NCBI GenBank assembly: GCA_965217125.1
Contig: OZ244244.1
Span: 1-64,000 of the forward strand
Reading direction: 5' to 3'
DNA length: 64,000 nucleotides
DNA from: JAAOIF01 sp965217125
Lineage (GTDB): Bacteria > Pseudomonadota > Gammaproteobacteria > PS1 > Pseudothioglobaceae
Part shown: positions 1 to 9,631 of the stretch, one piece after another
Position numbering within the stretch: position 1 is the first letter of the stretch
How the letters are laid out: every line of letters begins with the position of its first letter
Position numbers and translations under genes: made by a program
The notes under the pieces: model-generated
What the model was told of the DNA's origin: nothing
Database searches by the model: none
The model's input: the letters and a program-made list of their open reading frames with translations, nothing else

Positions 1-1499
1 ATTATATTAATGTTAAGCACGGCACTAAAGTTAAGTATCCACACCCGATGTTAGAAGAGATTCTTAAGCCAACCAATGGTGTATTTTTATATCAAGAACA
101 AGTGATGAAATCGGCCCAAGTAATGGCAGGTTATTCATTAGCTGCTGCTGATTTACTACGCCGTGCTATGGGTAAAAAAATTGCCGCTGAAATGGATGCG
201 CAACGCGATGTATTTGTTAAAGGGGCGGCTAAGAATGATATTAATGAGAAAAAAGCCAATAAAATCTTTGATTTGATTAATAAATTTTCAGGCTATGGAT
301 TCAACAAATCGCATTCGGTGGCTTATGCCTATATTTCTTATCAAACTGCTTGGCTTAAAGCACATTATCCAGCCGCTTTTATGGCATCTGTCCTCTCTGG
401 TATGATGGACGATACGGATAGAATTGCCTTTACTGTAAAAGAAGTTCAAGCAATGGGTTTGAGCATCAAAGGCCCTAGCATTGATGAGTCAAATTATGAG
501 TTTAGCATTCAAGATGAAAAAACCATTATTTATGGTTTGGGTGCAATTAAAGGTGTGGGTGAATCCTTAGTGGAGACATTGGTTGGCGAGCGTAAGAGCA
601 ATGGCAATTATCAAAATCTGTTTGACTTTTGCTTGCGTATTGAGAAGCAAACCCTCAACAAACGCGCTATTGAAGCGCTTATTTACAGTGGTGCCTTAGA
701 TGGTTTTGCTATTGACAGAGCGAGCTTAATTAAGACTTATCCAAATGCTGTGAAGCAAGCTGAGCAACGGCAGAATGATGATTTTAGTGGTCAAAGCGGT
801 TTGTTTGCCGACACTAAATCGCATAATCAATATGATGTGCGATATTTGCCATCCCCTAATTTTTCATTTAAGCAAACTTTGCAATTTGAAAAAAGTGTGA
901 TGGGTTATTATTTTTACAACCATCCAGCTGATGAATATAAAAATGATTTAAAACATATATCCAGCGTTTTACCAAGTCAATTAATCTTTAGAAACAATAA
1001 AGAAGTGCGGCTACTTGGGCTAATCTCAGCGGTGCGTTATCGTGCTACTAAAAGCGGTGGGCAAATGGCTTTAATTACAATTGAAGATGGATTAACGCTA
1101 CTCAATGCAGTTATATTTCCCAAAGTATTGGGCTTGGTGAGTGAGCGGTTAATCCTTGATACTGTGGTGGTTATTTCAGGCAAGGTTAATAAAGATTATC
1201 GAGAGCAGTGGCAGTTAGTTGTGGATAAAATTGAAGATATTGATACGGCAAAAGCAAAGTATGCGCGCAGTTTTGAAGTCTTATTAAATGCCAAACATCA
1301 GCCTTTGTTTACACAATTATCTGAGCTTTTAAAGCAAAACCAAGGGCAATGTCCGGTCAGACTTTATTATCAGTCAAACAATATTCTTGGCAGTGCAATT
1401 TTAGCGAAAAATTACTTTGTTAGTCCAAACCAACAATTGATTGAAGCAGTAGATATTTTATTAGGTGGCAATGTTAGTAGAATTAATTATAAGAGTTAA
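1..1499 (+). CDS. dnaE: DNA polymerase III alpha subunit, C-terminal part (partial)
   Basis: Catalytic subunit of the replicative DNA polymerase. The reading frame is open from base 3 without a start, so the 5' part lies outside the window; about 499 of the usual ~1160 residues are present. Visible are the end of the polymerase domain (HPMLEEILKPTNG, then VYQEQVM-like FLYQEQVM), the GYGFNKSHSVAYAYISYQTA segment, helix-hairpin-helix motifs, and a C-terminal OB-fold beginning near VRLLGLISAVRY. The stop at 1497-1499 abuts the convergent comEC stop at 1500, leaving no intergenic space. The family is recognised with high certainty. Confidence 0.96.
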   Translation, partial: YINVKHGTKVKYPHPMLEEILKPTNGVFLYQEQVMKSAQVMAGYSLAAADLLRRAMGKKIAAEMDAQRDVFVKGAAKNDINEKKANKIFDLINKFSGYGFNKSHSVAYAYISYQTAWLKAHYPAAFMASVLSGMMDDTDRIAFTVKEVQAMGLSIKGPSIDESNYEFSIQDEKTIIYGLGAIKGVGESLVETLVGERKSNGNYQNLFDFCLRIEKQTLNKRAIEALIYSGALDGFAIDRASLIKTYPNAVKQAEQRQNDDFSGQSGLFADTKSHNQYDVRYLPSPNFSFKQTLQFEKSVMGYYFYNHPADEYKNDLKHISSVLPSQLIFRNNKEVRLLGLISAVRYRATKSGGQMALITIEDGLTLLNAVIFPKVLGLVSERLILDTVVVISGKVNKDYREQWQLVVDKIEDIDTAKAKYARSFEVLLNAKHQPLFTQLSELLKQNQGQCPVRLYYQSNNILGSAILAKNYFVSPNQQLIEAVDILLGGNVSRINYKS

Positions 1500-3776
1500 T
1501 CACCTGCATTGACGCATATAGTAACGCGCATAATCTTTTCTGTATTTGTTAATACTGATTTCATTGCCTAATTTAATATCGATTTGCCCAGCACAATTAG
1601 TGCCGATAAATTTGATATGATTAGCCGTGTATCGCTCGGTTACTTTTTTAGCTGGATGGTTAAAACGGTTTTTATAGCCGCTAGAGATTATCACTAATGA
1701 AGGCGATACGGCATCCAAAAAAGCTTGGGTAGAAGAGCTTTTACTGCCATGATGCGCTGAGAGCATAATGTCGCTTTTTAATACATTTGCAAAATTCCTA
1801 ATTAATTGTTGTTCCGCTTTTTTTTCAATATCAGCGGTTAATAAAATGGCATATTTATCGGTTGAGACTTTAAGCACACAGGAGGCATTATTGCCTTTGA
1901 AATGAGTATTTTCAGCAGGATTTAAAATTTCAAACAAAACTCCATCCCACCGCCAGCTTTGCCGAGCCTGACAAAGCGATGCTGGTGCTTTAATTTTGTC
2001 AGGCACTGAACTGAGTATTTCGCCAACCTCAAATGCTGCCAACACACTTTGCAATCCACCGATATGGTCATTATCAGCATGAGAAATAATAATTTTGTCC
2101 AACTGTCGAATATGCCGAGCTTTGAGGTAAGGATTGACAACACTGCTGCCCAAGTTAAAACCAGAAGGATAAGATGCGCCCGTATCAAACAGCAAGGTAT
2201 GGTTTTGTGTTTGCACAACATGACTCAAGCCTTGTCCAACATCAAGCACGGTTATGAGGACTGAATTTTTTTCTATTTTACTGTCGGGGATTAAGAATAT
2301 TAGTGCCAATATCGGTATTGAAAATTGCCGCAATTTTAAGCCTGTTGGCGAAACGGCAATTATTATAGCCGATATAAACAACAGCAAATCTAATGTTGAA
2401 GTTTGTGCATAGTGCCAATAGTTAAAATTGAATTGTTGCAAGTAAGTTAGAAAATATCCCAGAATAATCAACGCCTGATTGCTTAATTCAAAAATTAGTT
2501 TAGCTAAGTATGTTAGCCCACTTAACTCCAATAGTGCGCCAATTAAAGATAATGGGGTTGCAATAAAACTGAATACTGGAATAGCAACTAAATTAGCCAG
2601 CGGCGATAATGCCGAGCCACCAGCAAAGAACCAAACCAATAGTGGTATGGTAGCAATACTGATGAGTAATTGCAGGTAAATCAAGCGATAAAGCCATAGC
2701 TTGCTTTGATGTTGTTTAGTGCCGTAAATAATCACCGCAACCACATAGAATGATAACCAAAACCCAGCGCTAAAAATACTTAATGGATTGTTAAGTAGCA
2801 CTAAGATGAGCGCCAGTCCATACAGTTGCCATACATTGTTATGTCGTCTTAGAATCAGACTAATAAACACCACCGCTGCCATAATAAAAGCGCGTCCAGT
2901 TGGGATTGAGAAACCAGCAATCAGTGCATACAAAAAAGCCGATAAAAGTCCGAAATAAGCAGCAAATATTTGAGCAGGTAGGATTAGCACACAACGCTGA
3001 GTTCGCCGCCATAGAAATTGACTCAATAAAAATACAAAGCCCGAAATAAGCCCAATGTGCAAACCAGAAATAACGCTAAGATGTGTGGTATTAGTGGATT
3101 TAAACAATTCCCAATTATGTTTTGATATTAGCGAGCGCTCGCCAATAATCAGCGCGTTAATCACCCCACCAAATTCTAAATCTCTTAAAACAGATAGTTT
3201 TTCTTGGGTGTTTTGCCTAAGTTTATCAATGGAAAAACCGCCGATTGCAATGCGCCGATTGTCGCTAGATTTTCTGACATAGCCAGTAGCGCCAATCTGT
3301 TGGTAAAACAGCCATTTTTCATAATCAAAGCCGCCTAAATTTTGGTAGCTATTATTGTGTTTTAGTTTAACCAATAGTTGCCAAGTATCGCCCGATTGTA
3401 TTTTTTCTAGATTTTCCCCATACCAAGACAGCTTAATTTTCCCGTTAAAAGGTTGTTGGACATTAACAGTAAATTTGGTTTTTCTATCTAACACTTGAGG
3501 TAAATCTATGATTTTCCCAACAATGTTAATCGGTTTATTGAGATAAGCCTCAGCAACTCTATGACTTAATATATGAGCAGAAAATAGCCCCATCCAAGCA
3601 AATCCAAGCAGAAAAATACAGCTACAAATTGATAGCACTCTAAGGCGCTTAAATAGCACAAAAATGCTAAGTAATAGCACAAAAATAATACCCCATTCAA
3701 AAGCAGAGATTGTCAGGCTACTTTTGCTTGAAAATACTAGGATTCCTGATAACAAACTTAGGGCATAAATTAGCAT
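1500..3776 (-). CDS. comEC: ComEC/Rec2 DNA-uptake channel
   Basis: Polytopic inner-membrane protein that imports single-stranded DNA during natural transformation. At 758 residues it has the usual full length. The order is N-terminal membrane segments, a DUF4131-type OB-like domain (about 60-170), the Competence membrane domain (about 200-480, with SVISGLHIGLISG), and a C-terminal metallo-beta-lactamase-like domain with HADNDHIGG near residue 565 and SAHHGS. No other competence gene is nearby, but the T2SS prepilin peptidase (gspO) in this window could also process competence pilins. The frame is intact, so selection seems to retain it. Confidence 0.95.
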   Translation of the reverse strand: MLIYALSLLSGILVFSSKSSLTISAFEWGIIFVLLLSIFVLFKRLRVLSICSCIFLLGFAWMGLFSAHILSHRVAEAYLNKPINIVGKIIDLPQVLDRKTKFTVNVQQPFNGKIKLSWYGENLEKIQSGDTWQLLVKLKHNNSYQNLGGFDYEKWLFYQQIGATGYVRKSSDNRRIAIGGFSIDKLRQNTQEKLSVLRDLEFGGVINALIIGERSLISKHNWELFKSTNTTHLSVISGLHIGLISGFVFLLSQFLWRRTQRCVLILPAQIFAAYFGLLSAFLYALIAGFSIPTGRAFIMAAVVFISLILRRHNNVWQLYGLALILVLLNNPLSIFSAGFWLSFYVVAVIIYGTKQHQSKLWLYRLIYLQLLISIATIPLLVWFFAGGSALSPLANLVAIPVFSFIATPLSLIGALLELSGLTYLAKLIFELSNQALIILGYFLTYLQQFNFNYWHYAQTSTLDLLLFISAIIIAVSPTGLKLRQFSIPILALIFLIPDSKIEKNSVLITVLDVGQGLSHVVQTQNHTLLFDTGASYPSGFNLGSSVVNPYLKARHIRQLDKIIISHADNDHIGGLQSVLAAFEVGEILSSVPDKIKAPASLCQARQSWRWDGVLFEILNPAENTHFKGNNASCVLKVSTDKYAILLTADIEKKAEQQLIRNFANVLKSDIMLSAHHGSKSSSTQAFLDAVSPSLVIISSGYKNRFNHPAKKVTERYTANHIKFIGTNCAGQIDIKLGNEISINKYRKDYARYYMRQCR

Positions 3777-4121
3777 ATTTTTTGAGTTTAGTAATGATAT
3801 TTATTAAATTATATAATTGGCATTGACGGTGCTTTAAAAATCCGTGAAACACTTGATTTAATAGCTAAAACCAATAAAGTTTTCCGCCAAATTGTTTTTT
3901 AATAGTTTAAATTAATGTTTTCTAATATTATGACTTTTAATAAATTTATATAAGTTATTGTTTTTTAATAAAAAAATATAAGTGATTAGTTTTTATTCAA
4001 AACCATAAAAACAAGCAATATATCAGCGTTTTTTACTGTTTTAAAATCAGATATTAACAGAGTTATCCACAGTTTTGTGAGTAACTCTAATTGATGTTGA
4101 TTAGTCAAGGATTTTTAGCCT
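3777..4121. other. 345-bp AT-rich gap between coaBC and comEC
   Basis: No intact gene is seen. The stretch is very AT-rich and must hold the comEC promoter (minus strand). It contains one perfect DnaA-box sequence (listed separately). Plus-strand bases 3801-3902 read as an open, startless frame ending in TAA with ordinary-looking codons (includes IDGALKIRETLDLIAKT), possibly the tail of a lost gene. Confidence 0.5.
4063..4071 (+). promoter_or_regulatory. Isolated perfect DnaA box
   Basis: TTATCCACA matches the consensus DnaA-binding 9-mer exactly. It stands alone next to an AT-rich stretch. No second box or usual origin neighbour (dnaA, dnaN, mnmG) is present, so it is more likely a DnaA titration or regulatory site, or chance, than an origin. 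Confidence 0.35.
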
Positions 4122-5315
4122 TTATAAGCATTCTTTAATAAAGATTTGAATGATTGATTTAGCAATTTTTTGTTTATTGCTTTTAGCAATTTTTTGTTGA
4201 TAATTTTTACTTATAAAAACCACCTCATTTTGTTCAGAATTAAAGCCAAAATCAGCGTTTGAAACATCATTTAAAATAATAGCATCACAGCCTTTGTTTT
4301 TTAGCTTTTTCTGTGCATTTTCTAAGGTATTTTGTGTTTCTGCGGCAAAGCCTATGGTGCGTGGTTTGTTTGCTAATTGACACACATCTTTTAGAATATC
4401 TGGGTTCGGTATTAATGACAATGTTAGGTTGTTGGTATTTTTCTTAATTTTGTGCTTGGCAATATTTTTTACTGAAAAATCGCTGACTGCCGCACAAGCA
4501 ATAAATAAATCTTGCTGGCTGATATGATTCATCACGCTTTGATACATTTCCTTAGCACTAAGTGCGGCTATATTTTCAGCCCGGTCGTTTAATGTTGTGC
4601 TGATATTGCCGTAAATACAGCTAACTAATGCACCAGCTTCAACGCAAGCATCGACCAATGCCATACCCATTTTGCCACTACTGTGGTTGGAAATATAGCG
4701 CACCGCATCAATCGCTTCAATAGTAGCCCCTATGGTGATAAGTACGCGTTTTCCCGTGAGCGCTGTGCTACTAAAACCTTCAGCCAGCTGTTGTGCAATG
4801 TTGCCTGCTTCAGGCAATCTACCATAGCCAATATCACCACAGGCTTGTTTGCCATCCTCAGGCTCAATAATGGTGATATTACGAGTTTTGAGTAACGCTA
4901 AGTTTTGTTGCACTGCGCGAGCTTTAAACATTTGTTGATTCATCGCCGGGGCAAGCGTGAGCGGCACATTACTTGCTAAAATCACATTGCTTAATAAATC
5001 ATCAGCCCGACCATTAGCAATATTAGCAAGCAGGTTAGCACTTGCAGGTGCAATCAATATTGCATCAGCCCATTTAGCTAACTGTATATGTCCCATGGAT
5101 AATTCAGCTTGCTTATCCCATAAATTATGATGCACTTTGTTTTGTGAAATAGATTGCAAAGACAACTCAGTGATAAATTTTGCCCCGCCTTTAGTTAAAA
5201 TGACTTTAACCTGAGCGCCTAAATCTTGCAGGCGGCGTATAATATCAGGCGCTTTATAGGCGGAGATTGAGCCGCTAACACCGAGGATAATGCGTTTATT
5301 GCTGAGTGTTTTCAC
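4122..5315 (-). CDS. coaBC: CoaBC phosphopantothenoylcysteine synthetase/decarboxylase
   Basis: Bifunctional coenzyme A biosynthesis enzyme. CoaB joins 4'-phosphopantothenate to cysteine using CTP; the FMN-dependent CoaC domain decarboxylates the product. 397 residues, normal length. The N-terminal flavoprotein domain (about 1-180) shows GVSGSISAYK, HHNLWD with the probable catalytic His, and APAMNQQM. The C-terminal synthetase domain has ISNHSSGKMG and the lysine-rich AKHKIKK segment. The start is GTG; its GTGA overlaps the ribD stop by 4 bp, so translation is probably coupled to ribD. Confidence 0.96.
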   Translation of the reverse strand: MKTLSNKRIILGVSGSISAYKAPDIIRRLQDLGAQVKVILTKGGAKFITELSLQSISQNKVHHNLWDKQAELSMGHIQLAKWADAILIAPASANLLANIANGRADDLLSNVILASNVPLTLAPAMNQQMFKARAVQQNLALLKTRNITIIEPEDGKQACGDIGYGRLPEAGNIAQQLAEGFSSTALTGKRVLITIGATIEAIDAVRYISNHSSGKMGMALVDACVEAGALVSCIYGNISTTLNDRAENIAALSAKEMYQSVMNHISQQDLFIACAAVSDFSVKNIAKHKIKKNTNNLTLSLIPNPDILKDVCQLANKPRTIGFAAETQNTLENAQKKLKNKGCDAIILNDVSNADFGFNSEQNEVVFISKNYQQKIAKSNKQKIAKSIIQIFIKECL

Positions 5316-6310
5316 AGTTTTGAAGACTGCCTAAGTTTGGCGCTAATGCGCATATCATCACCTACCATCCTAATGTCATTGATAGTAAGCTTGATTTTAT
5401 CATCTAGCTGATTAATGCTTAAATCAAACATAGAATGCGCATCAGCACCCAATAAAACAGGCGCCTGATAAATGATAAATTCATCAATCAAATTGGCTTT
5501 TAAAAATGCACCAGTAAGTTGGCTGCCAGCCTCAAGTAGTGCGTTATTAATGCCCATATCAGCCAATAGCGTTAATATTTGTTGCGGGCTTTTAGCACTA
5601 ACAATCGTTTGCTTGCCTTTGAAAATATTAAGCTGTTTATCGGTAATCCTAGCGCTTCTATCCATCACCACTTTAATTGGGCTGGGCAAGGTTTTATCGC
5701 GCACATTCATATTAGGATTATCGTTTAATATAGTGCCAGAACCAGTGATAATCGCCTGATTATGGGCGCGTAAATTCTGCACATCAGCACGGGCAGGTAT
5801 GCCAGTTATCCATTTACTTTGTTTATTATGCAATGCAGTTTTTCCATCAAGACTACTGGCTATTTTGCAAGTAACAAAAGGGCTGTGGTGTTGCATGCGT
5901 TTGAAAAAGCCACGGTTTAGGGTTTCGGCTTGCTGTTGTAAAACCCCGGTTATAACTTCAATATCAGCAGCTTGCATAAGTGCCACAGAGCTAACTTTTG
6001 GGTTAGGGTCAAGCGAGGCAATTATTACTTTTTTAGGCTTAGAGCGAATAATAGCTGCAACACAAGGCGGGGTTTTCCCTTGATGTGAGCAAGGTTCAAG
6101 GTTGATATAGATAGTTGCACCTTGTGCATCAAAAGCAATTTTTTGCAGTGCATTAATTTCTGCATGATTTTGCCCTAATTTTTGGTGATAAGCAGTTGCA
6201 ATAATTTGTCCATCACGCACAATAACACAGCCTACCATTGGATTTTGCTGCACCCCAAAACGACCTTTTTCAGCCAGTTTTAGTGCAGTTGCCATATAGG
6301 AATGACGCAT
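5312..6310 (-). CDS. ribD: RibD riboflavin biosynthesis deaminase/reductase
   Basis: Bifunctional diaminohydroxyphosphoribosylaminopyrimidine deaminase and 5-amino-6-(5-phosphoribosylamino)uracil reductase of riboflavin synthesis. 332 residues, somewhat short for the family (about 360). The N-terminal zinc deaminase domain shows NHAEINAL (His ligand and Glu) and EPCSHQGKTPPC (two Cys ligands). The reductase domain starts near residue 148 with VTCKIASSLDGKTA. Overlap with coaBC pairs FMN-precursor synthesis with an FMN-using enzyme, but no other rib gene is present here. Confidence 0.95.
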   Translation of the reverse strand: MRHSYMATALKLAEKGRFGVQQNPMVGCVIVRDGQIIATAYHQKLGQNHAEINALQKIAFDAQGATIYINLEPCSHQGKTPPCVAAIIRSKPKKVIIASLDPNPKVSSVALMQAADIEVITGVLQQQAETLNRGFFKRMQHHSPFVTCKIASSLDGKTALHNKQSKWITGIPARADVQNLRAHNQAIITGSGTILNDNPNMNVRDKTLPSPIKVVMDRSARITDKQLNIFKGKQTIVSAKSPQQILTLLADMGINNALLEAGSQLTGAFLKANLIDEFIIYQAPVLLGADAHSMFDLSINQLDDKIKLTINDIRMVGDDMRISAKLRQSSKL

Positions 6311-6327
6311 AACTCTACAGGCTCTTT

Positions 6328-8376
6328 TTAGAACCCTTGCTTTTCTAAGGTTTTAACAATTGCAGGATTCAAACATTTTGAATTTTTGCTAGCTAAGATG
6401 GTATCAACATGCTTGCGCGCTTTTTTATATTGTTTTTTATTGGTGTAAAAACTCGCCATACTGGACTCCATTGGGCATTGATAAGGATGGTATTTATCAT
6501 ATTTGTCATATAAACCTTGGGTATATTGCGAAAGATCTTGCAAATAAAACGATGAAAAAATCAAAAATTTATAACTGTTAACAGATAGTGACAATAGTTT
6601 TTCATCTGCGTTTCTAAATTCATCAAAGGCTTTTCGGTATTTCTTTAATTGTTTGGTTTGTCGATAGATTTGTAACTCCAAAATATGCCCCTTGTAGTTG
6701 CCGGGCTCAGCAACTTTTTTAAGATGTTGAACTACTTTAAGTGCGTCATTTATGCGTTTTTTAGCTTTCAGTGCATGTGCGTAACGGTATAAAGAATGGT
6801 TTGCATTCGGCCAATGTCTAAGAATGTTTTCTTCTACTATGATAACCACATCATACCTAGCGGATTTAAAATAAGCCTGACTCAAAAACCCTAACATATT
6901 TTGTAATTCTAAGTGATAAATACTGGGAATATTTTTTTCAATCTGGTCAAACTTGCCATTAAGATTTATTTTGTTAAGTGTGCTATAAGTGTTAATCCAT
7001 TCAATATAAATACTGCTGACTACAACTAACAGTATTAACCAAAACACCTTGATTGATTGATGATATATGTTTGAGGTTTTGCGTTTAATTAGTTTTAGTG
7101 GCTTAATAAAATTTTCCGAGTGTTTGGCAATCATCCCAGTATATAGCCCAAATAATAATGCCGGCATCGCTAATTGATAAGGGAATGAGAATTGCATTTG
7201 CACAAAAGAACCGCTTAGTGCTGCCAGAATTAGCAGAAAAAACAGTGCAAAAACTTTAGTGCCTTGATTGATGATTTTTATGCCAGCAATTATTATTGAT
7301 ACAACGCTTATTAAAAATAGTCCAATGCCAACCAGACCAACCTCAGCACCGAGCTCAAGCACATCATTGTGTGCGCGTTGATAACTATTGACATTCCAAG
7401 TATCAAATCCTCCTTGCATTTCATTGTGAAACCAAGTGCCTAATCCTGAGCCAAATAATGGGCTGGCTTTAATCATACTAATGGTGATAGCCCAAATATC
7501 AAAACGCACATTGCTAGAACCCTTAGCCCCACCTGCTGCACTAATAACTCCATCTAAAAACCAGTTAAAACCATCTTTATCGAAGTTAATCATCAGCAAA
7601 AATAATCCAAGTGCAAATAAACTGGCTTTGGTTTTAGTTGGATTCCAACTAACCCATTCGCTTAGTGTTTTGTATTTTAATAATAAAAAACCAGCAATCA
7701 ATATGTTCTCAACGATAATACTTAACCAACTAGCACGGGTGTGAGCGTAGAAAATAAATACCAGCATTAATGAGGCTATTGTAGCAACTATCCATGCTTG
7801 TTTGTTGGTTGTTTGATTGGAGGACAACACAAATAGTGCCAATGGCAAAATCAGCACAATTGGCTGTGTCGCCATATTTCTATTGCCAAAAGTGGATGAT
7901 GGTGAAGCGGCTTGCGTTAGGGTGAATGGGTCAAATAAATATTGCAAAATACCAATTCCAGCAACTACTAAAGTTGAAATGAGCAAACCCCAGCATAGTT
8001 TCATTATGGTTTTATCATCGAGTTTAAGATGATAACCGACCACAAAAGCACATAAAACAGTAAACCAAATCATCCATTTAGTAATAGTAAAATCAACATT
8101 TACTGACCAAAATACACTCAAAGTCCCCAGCGCAAACAGTGCTAATAAACTGGTTTTGACCGCGCTGATGTGAAAGTTTGTATGGCTTTCATTGCGTTTA
8201 ACCCATAAGCTAATAAGCACTAAAATGATTGCACCAATACCGGCTACATAAGTTTTAACAAAAGAATGGTTAGAAACACTAAGGTCAAACCAAGGAGAGG
8301 CAATTGCTGTTAAAATTGCTAAAGCGCTGATAAGATGAACATTCAAACCTTTGTGTTGATAGTTTATTTTTTTCAT
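6328..8376 (-). CDS. O-antigen ligase/polymerase family membrane protein with helical C-terminal domain
   Basis: 682-residue membrane protein with about 10-12 predicted transmembrane helices in the first ~450 residues, including the Wzy_C-type region with RAHNDVLELGAEVGLVG. A soluble C-terminal part (about 470-682) looks like TPR-type helical repeats. This layout is known for WaaL/Wzy/PglL-type enzymes that move lipid-linked glycans onto lipid A core, glycan chains or pilins. It ends 17 bp before ribD. The substrate cannot be told from sequence; the adjacent divergent pseudopilin operon makes pilin O-glycosylation one option, by location only. Confidence 0.8.
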   Translation of the reverse strand: MKKINYQHKGLNVHLISALAILTAIASPWFDLSVSNHSFVKTYVAGIGAIILVLISLWVKRNESHTNFHISAVKTSLLALFALGTLSVFWSVNVDFTITKWMIWFTVLCAFVVGYHLKLDDKTIMKLCWGLLISTLVVAGIGILQYLFDPFTLTQAASPSSTFGNRNMATQPIVLILPLALFVLSSNQTTNKQAWIVATIASLMLVFIFYAHTRASWLSIIVENILIAGFLLLKYKTLSEWVSWNPTKTKASLFALGLFLLMINFDKDGFNWFLDGVISAAGGAKGSSNVRFDIWAITISMIKASPLFGSGLGTWFHNEMQGGFDTWNVNSYQRAHNDVLELGAEVGLVGIGLFLISVVSIIIAGIKIINQGTKVFALFFLLILAALSGSFVQMQFSFPYQLAMPALLFGLYTGMIAKHSENFIKPLKLIKRKTSNIYHQSIKVFWLILLVVVSSIYIEWINTYSTLNKINLNGKFDQIEKNIPSIYHLELQNMLGFLSQAYFKSARYDVVIIVEENILRHWPNANHSLYRYAHALKAKKRINDALKVVQHLKKVAEPGNYKGHILELQIYRQTKQLKKYRKAFDEFRNADEKLLSLSVNSYKFLIFSSFYLQDLSQYTQGLYDKYDKYHPYQCPMESSMASFYTNKKQYKKARKHVDTILASKNSKCLNPAIVKTLEKQGF

Positions 8377-8423
8377 AAAATGATGATAAAATTAAAAAAG
8401 TCTGTTAATTATAACGAGTAACT

Positions 8424-8798
8424 ATGAAAATAAAAACAAAAAAAATAAAACAATGTGGATTTACCTTAATTGAAATTATGATTGTGGTGGTAATTATTGG
8501 TATTTTAGCCTCAGTTGTTGCCCCTAAAATATTTGATAAACCAGGTCAGGCTAGAACCACAAAGGCAAGTCATGATATTAAAACCATAGCTTCAATGTTA
8601 GGTTTGTATAGATTGGATAATTTTGATTATCCAAGCAGCCTAAATTCACTGGTCGGAAAATATCTTGACAAAGTGCCAAAAGATCCGTGGAATAGAGACT
8701 ATATTTATTTAGGCTCGGATGAAAGTTATCAGCTTTATAGTTATGGCAAAGATGGCTCTGCAGGCGGAACAGGTGAGAATGCCGACATCGGAAAATAA
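8424..8798 (+). CDS. gspG: Type II secretion major pseudopilin GspG
   Basis: Major pseudopilin of the periplasmic T2SS piston. 124 residues, slightly short (usual 140-150). The prepilin leader ends in CG before FTLIEIMIVVVIIGIL, the class III signal cleaved before Phe with Glu at +5. The C-terminal half has the GspG pattern DNFDYPSSLNSLVGKYLDKVPKDPW and YGKDGSAGG, which holds the calcium-loop region. First gene of a 13-gene operon; the following gene starts 20 bp before its end. Confidence 0.95.
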   Translation: MKIKTKKIKQCGFTLIEIMIVVVIIGILASVVAPKIFDKPGQARTTKASHDIKTIASMLGLYRLDNFDYPSSLNSLVGKYLDKVPKDPWNRDYIYLGSDESYQLYSYGKDGSAGGTGENADIGK

Positions 8799-9198
8799 GC
8801 AATACGGTTTCACCTTAATAGAATTATTAATTGTTATACTGATTGTCGGTGTTCTTGCCAGTTTTTCTGTTTATTCGGTTAATTTGGTCAATAGGAATAA
8901 CCAACATAACCTTGTAACTCAACTGAAAAATCAAATTCAAGCCACCCAACATAAAGCGCAAATGTTTAATTTTTCTATGCGTATTAGAGTTATTGAAAAT
9001 GAAAATAACAGCACCCAACAAATCGTTACTGAGCGTTTTGATAATGTTGGGCAAAAATGGATTTCAGACAATCAAATTTCACCAAGCAGTGAAGATAAGG
9101 TGGTGATGTATGAAACTATTATGATTGAGCCTAATGGTTTTATTACTGATAATCAGGTTTGTATTAATGATGAGTGTGTAGATGTTGCACAAAAATAA
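8779..9198 (+). CDS. gspH: Type II secretion minor pseudopilin GspH
   Basis: Minor pseudopilin. I chose the ATG at 8779 because it leaves a short, normal leader (MPTSENKQYG) before FTLIELLIVILIVGVL; the frame stays open further upstream but that part overlaps gspG more deeply and gives an overlong leader. 139 residues. Assignment to GspH rests on position after gspG and on the leader; the C-terminal body is divergent. Overlaps gspG by 20 bp and gspI by 17 bp. Confidence 0.85.
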   Translation: MPTSENKQYGFTLIELLIVILIVGVLASFSVYSVNLVNRNNQHNLVTQLKNQIQATQHKAQMFNFSMRIRVIENENNSTQQIVTERFDNVGQKWISDNQISPSSEDKVVMYETIMIEPNGFITDNQVCINDECVDVAQK

Positions 9199-9631
9199 AG
9201 GCTTTACTTTAATTGAAACCATCATTGCACTGTTAATTGTGAGTATTTCACTCGGCACACTTATTGGCAATTATGAAAAAAATGCACACTATCTTAGATA
9301 TGTTAAAGACAAAACACTATCAGAATTGTTAATCAATAATCTTATTGTTGAAAGAAGGTTAGGACCTAAACTAATCTTAGGGCATAGTAATGATAGTGTT
9401 GAATTTGGTTATAAAGACTGGTATTGGAATTCAAATGTAAGTATTTTTGAAATTATTGCTGCAGAAGAAGCTGAAGCTGAAGAAGAAGCCGAAGAAGAAG
9501 TCTTTAAAGATGAAGAAGATGAAGAAGATATTATAAGATTTTTACAAGTTGATTTACAGCTGTTTGCTTCTAAGGCTGACCAACAAAACAAAAAACCCAT
9601 TCAATCACAAAAATTCTATGTGCGACCATAA
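9182..9631 (+). CDS. gspI: Type II secretion minor pseudopilin GspI with acidic repeat insert
   Basis: Minor pseudopilin; the leader MLHKNKG precedes FTLIETIIALLIVSISLG. 149 residues, longer than usual (about 120-130) because of an acidic low-complexity segment at about residues 94-117, made of Glu with Ala and Asp. The tail after it (LQVDLQLF, then QKFYVRP) resembles the final strand of the GspI fold. In known systems GspI nucleates the GspI-J-K tip complex. Overlaps gspH and gspJ. Confidence 0.88.
   Translation: MLHKNKGFTLIETIIALLIVSISLGTLIGNYEKNAHYLRYVKDKTLSELLINNLIVERRLGPKLILGHSNDSVEFGYKDWYWNSNVSIFEIIAAEEAEAEEEAEEEVFKDEEDEEDIIRFLQVDLQLFASKADQQNKKPIQSQKFYVRP
9461..9530 (+). repeat. GAA/GAAGCT-type microsatellite in gspI
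   Basis: Imperfect triplet repeats of GAA, GCT/GCC and GAT encode a run of Glu, Ala and Asp. All changes are multiples of 3, so the frame is kept. Repeats of this kind can change length by replication slippage. Confidence 0.8.

Noticed and set aside
3777..4121. Replication origin
   Set aside because: Only one DnaA box, no 13-mer array, and none of the usual origin genes nearby.
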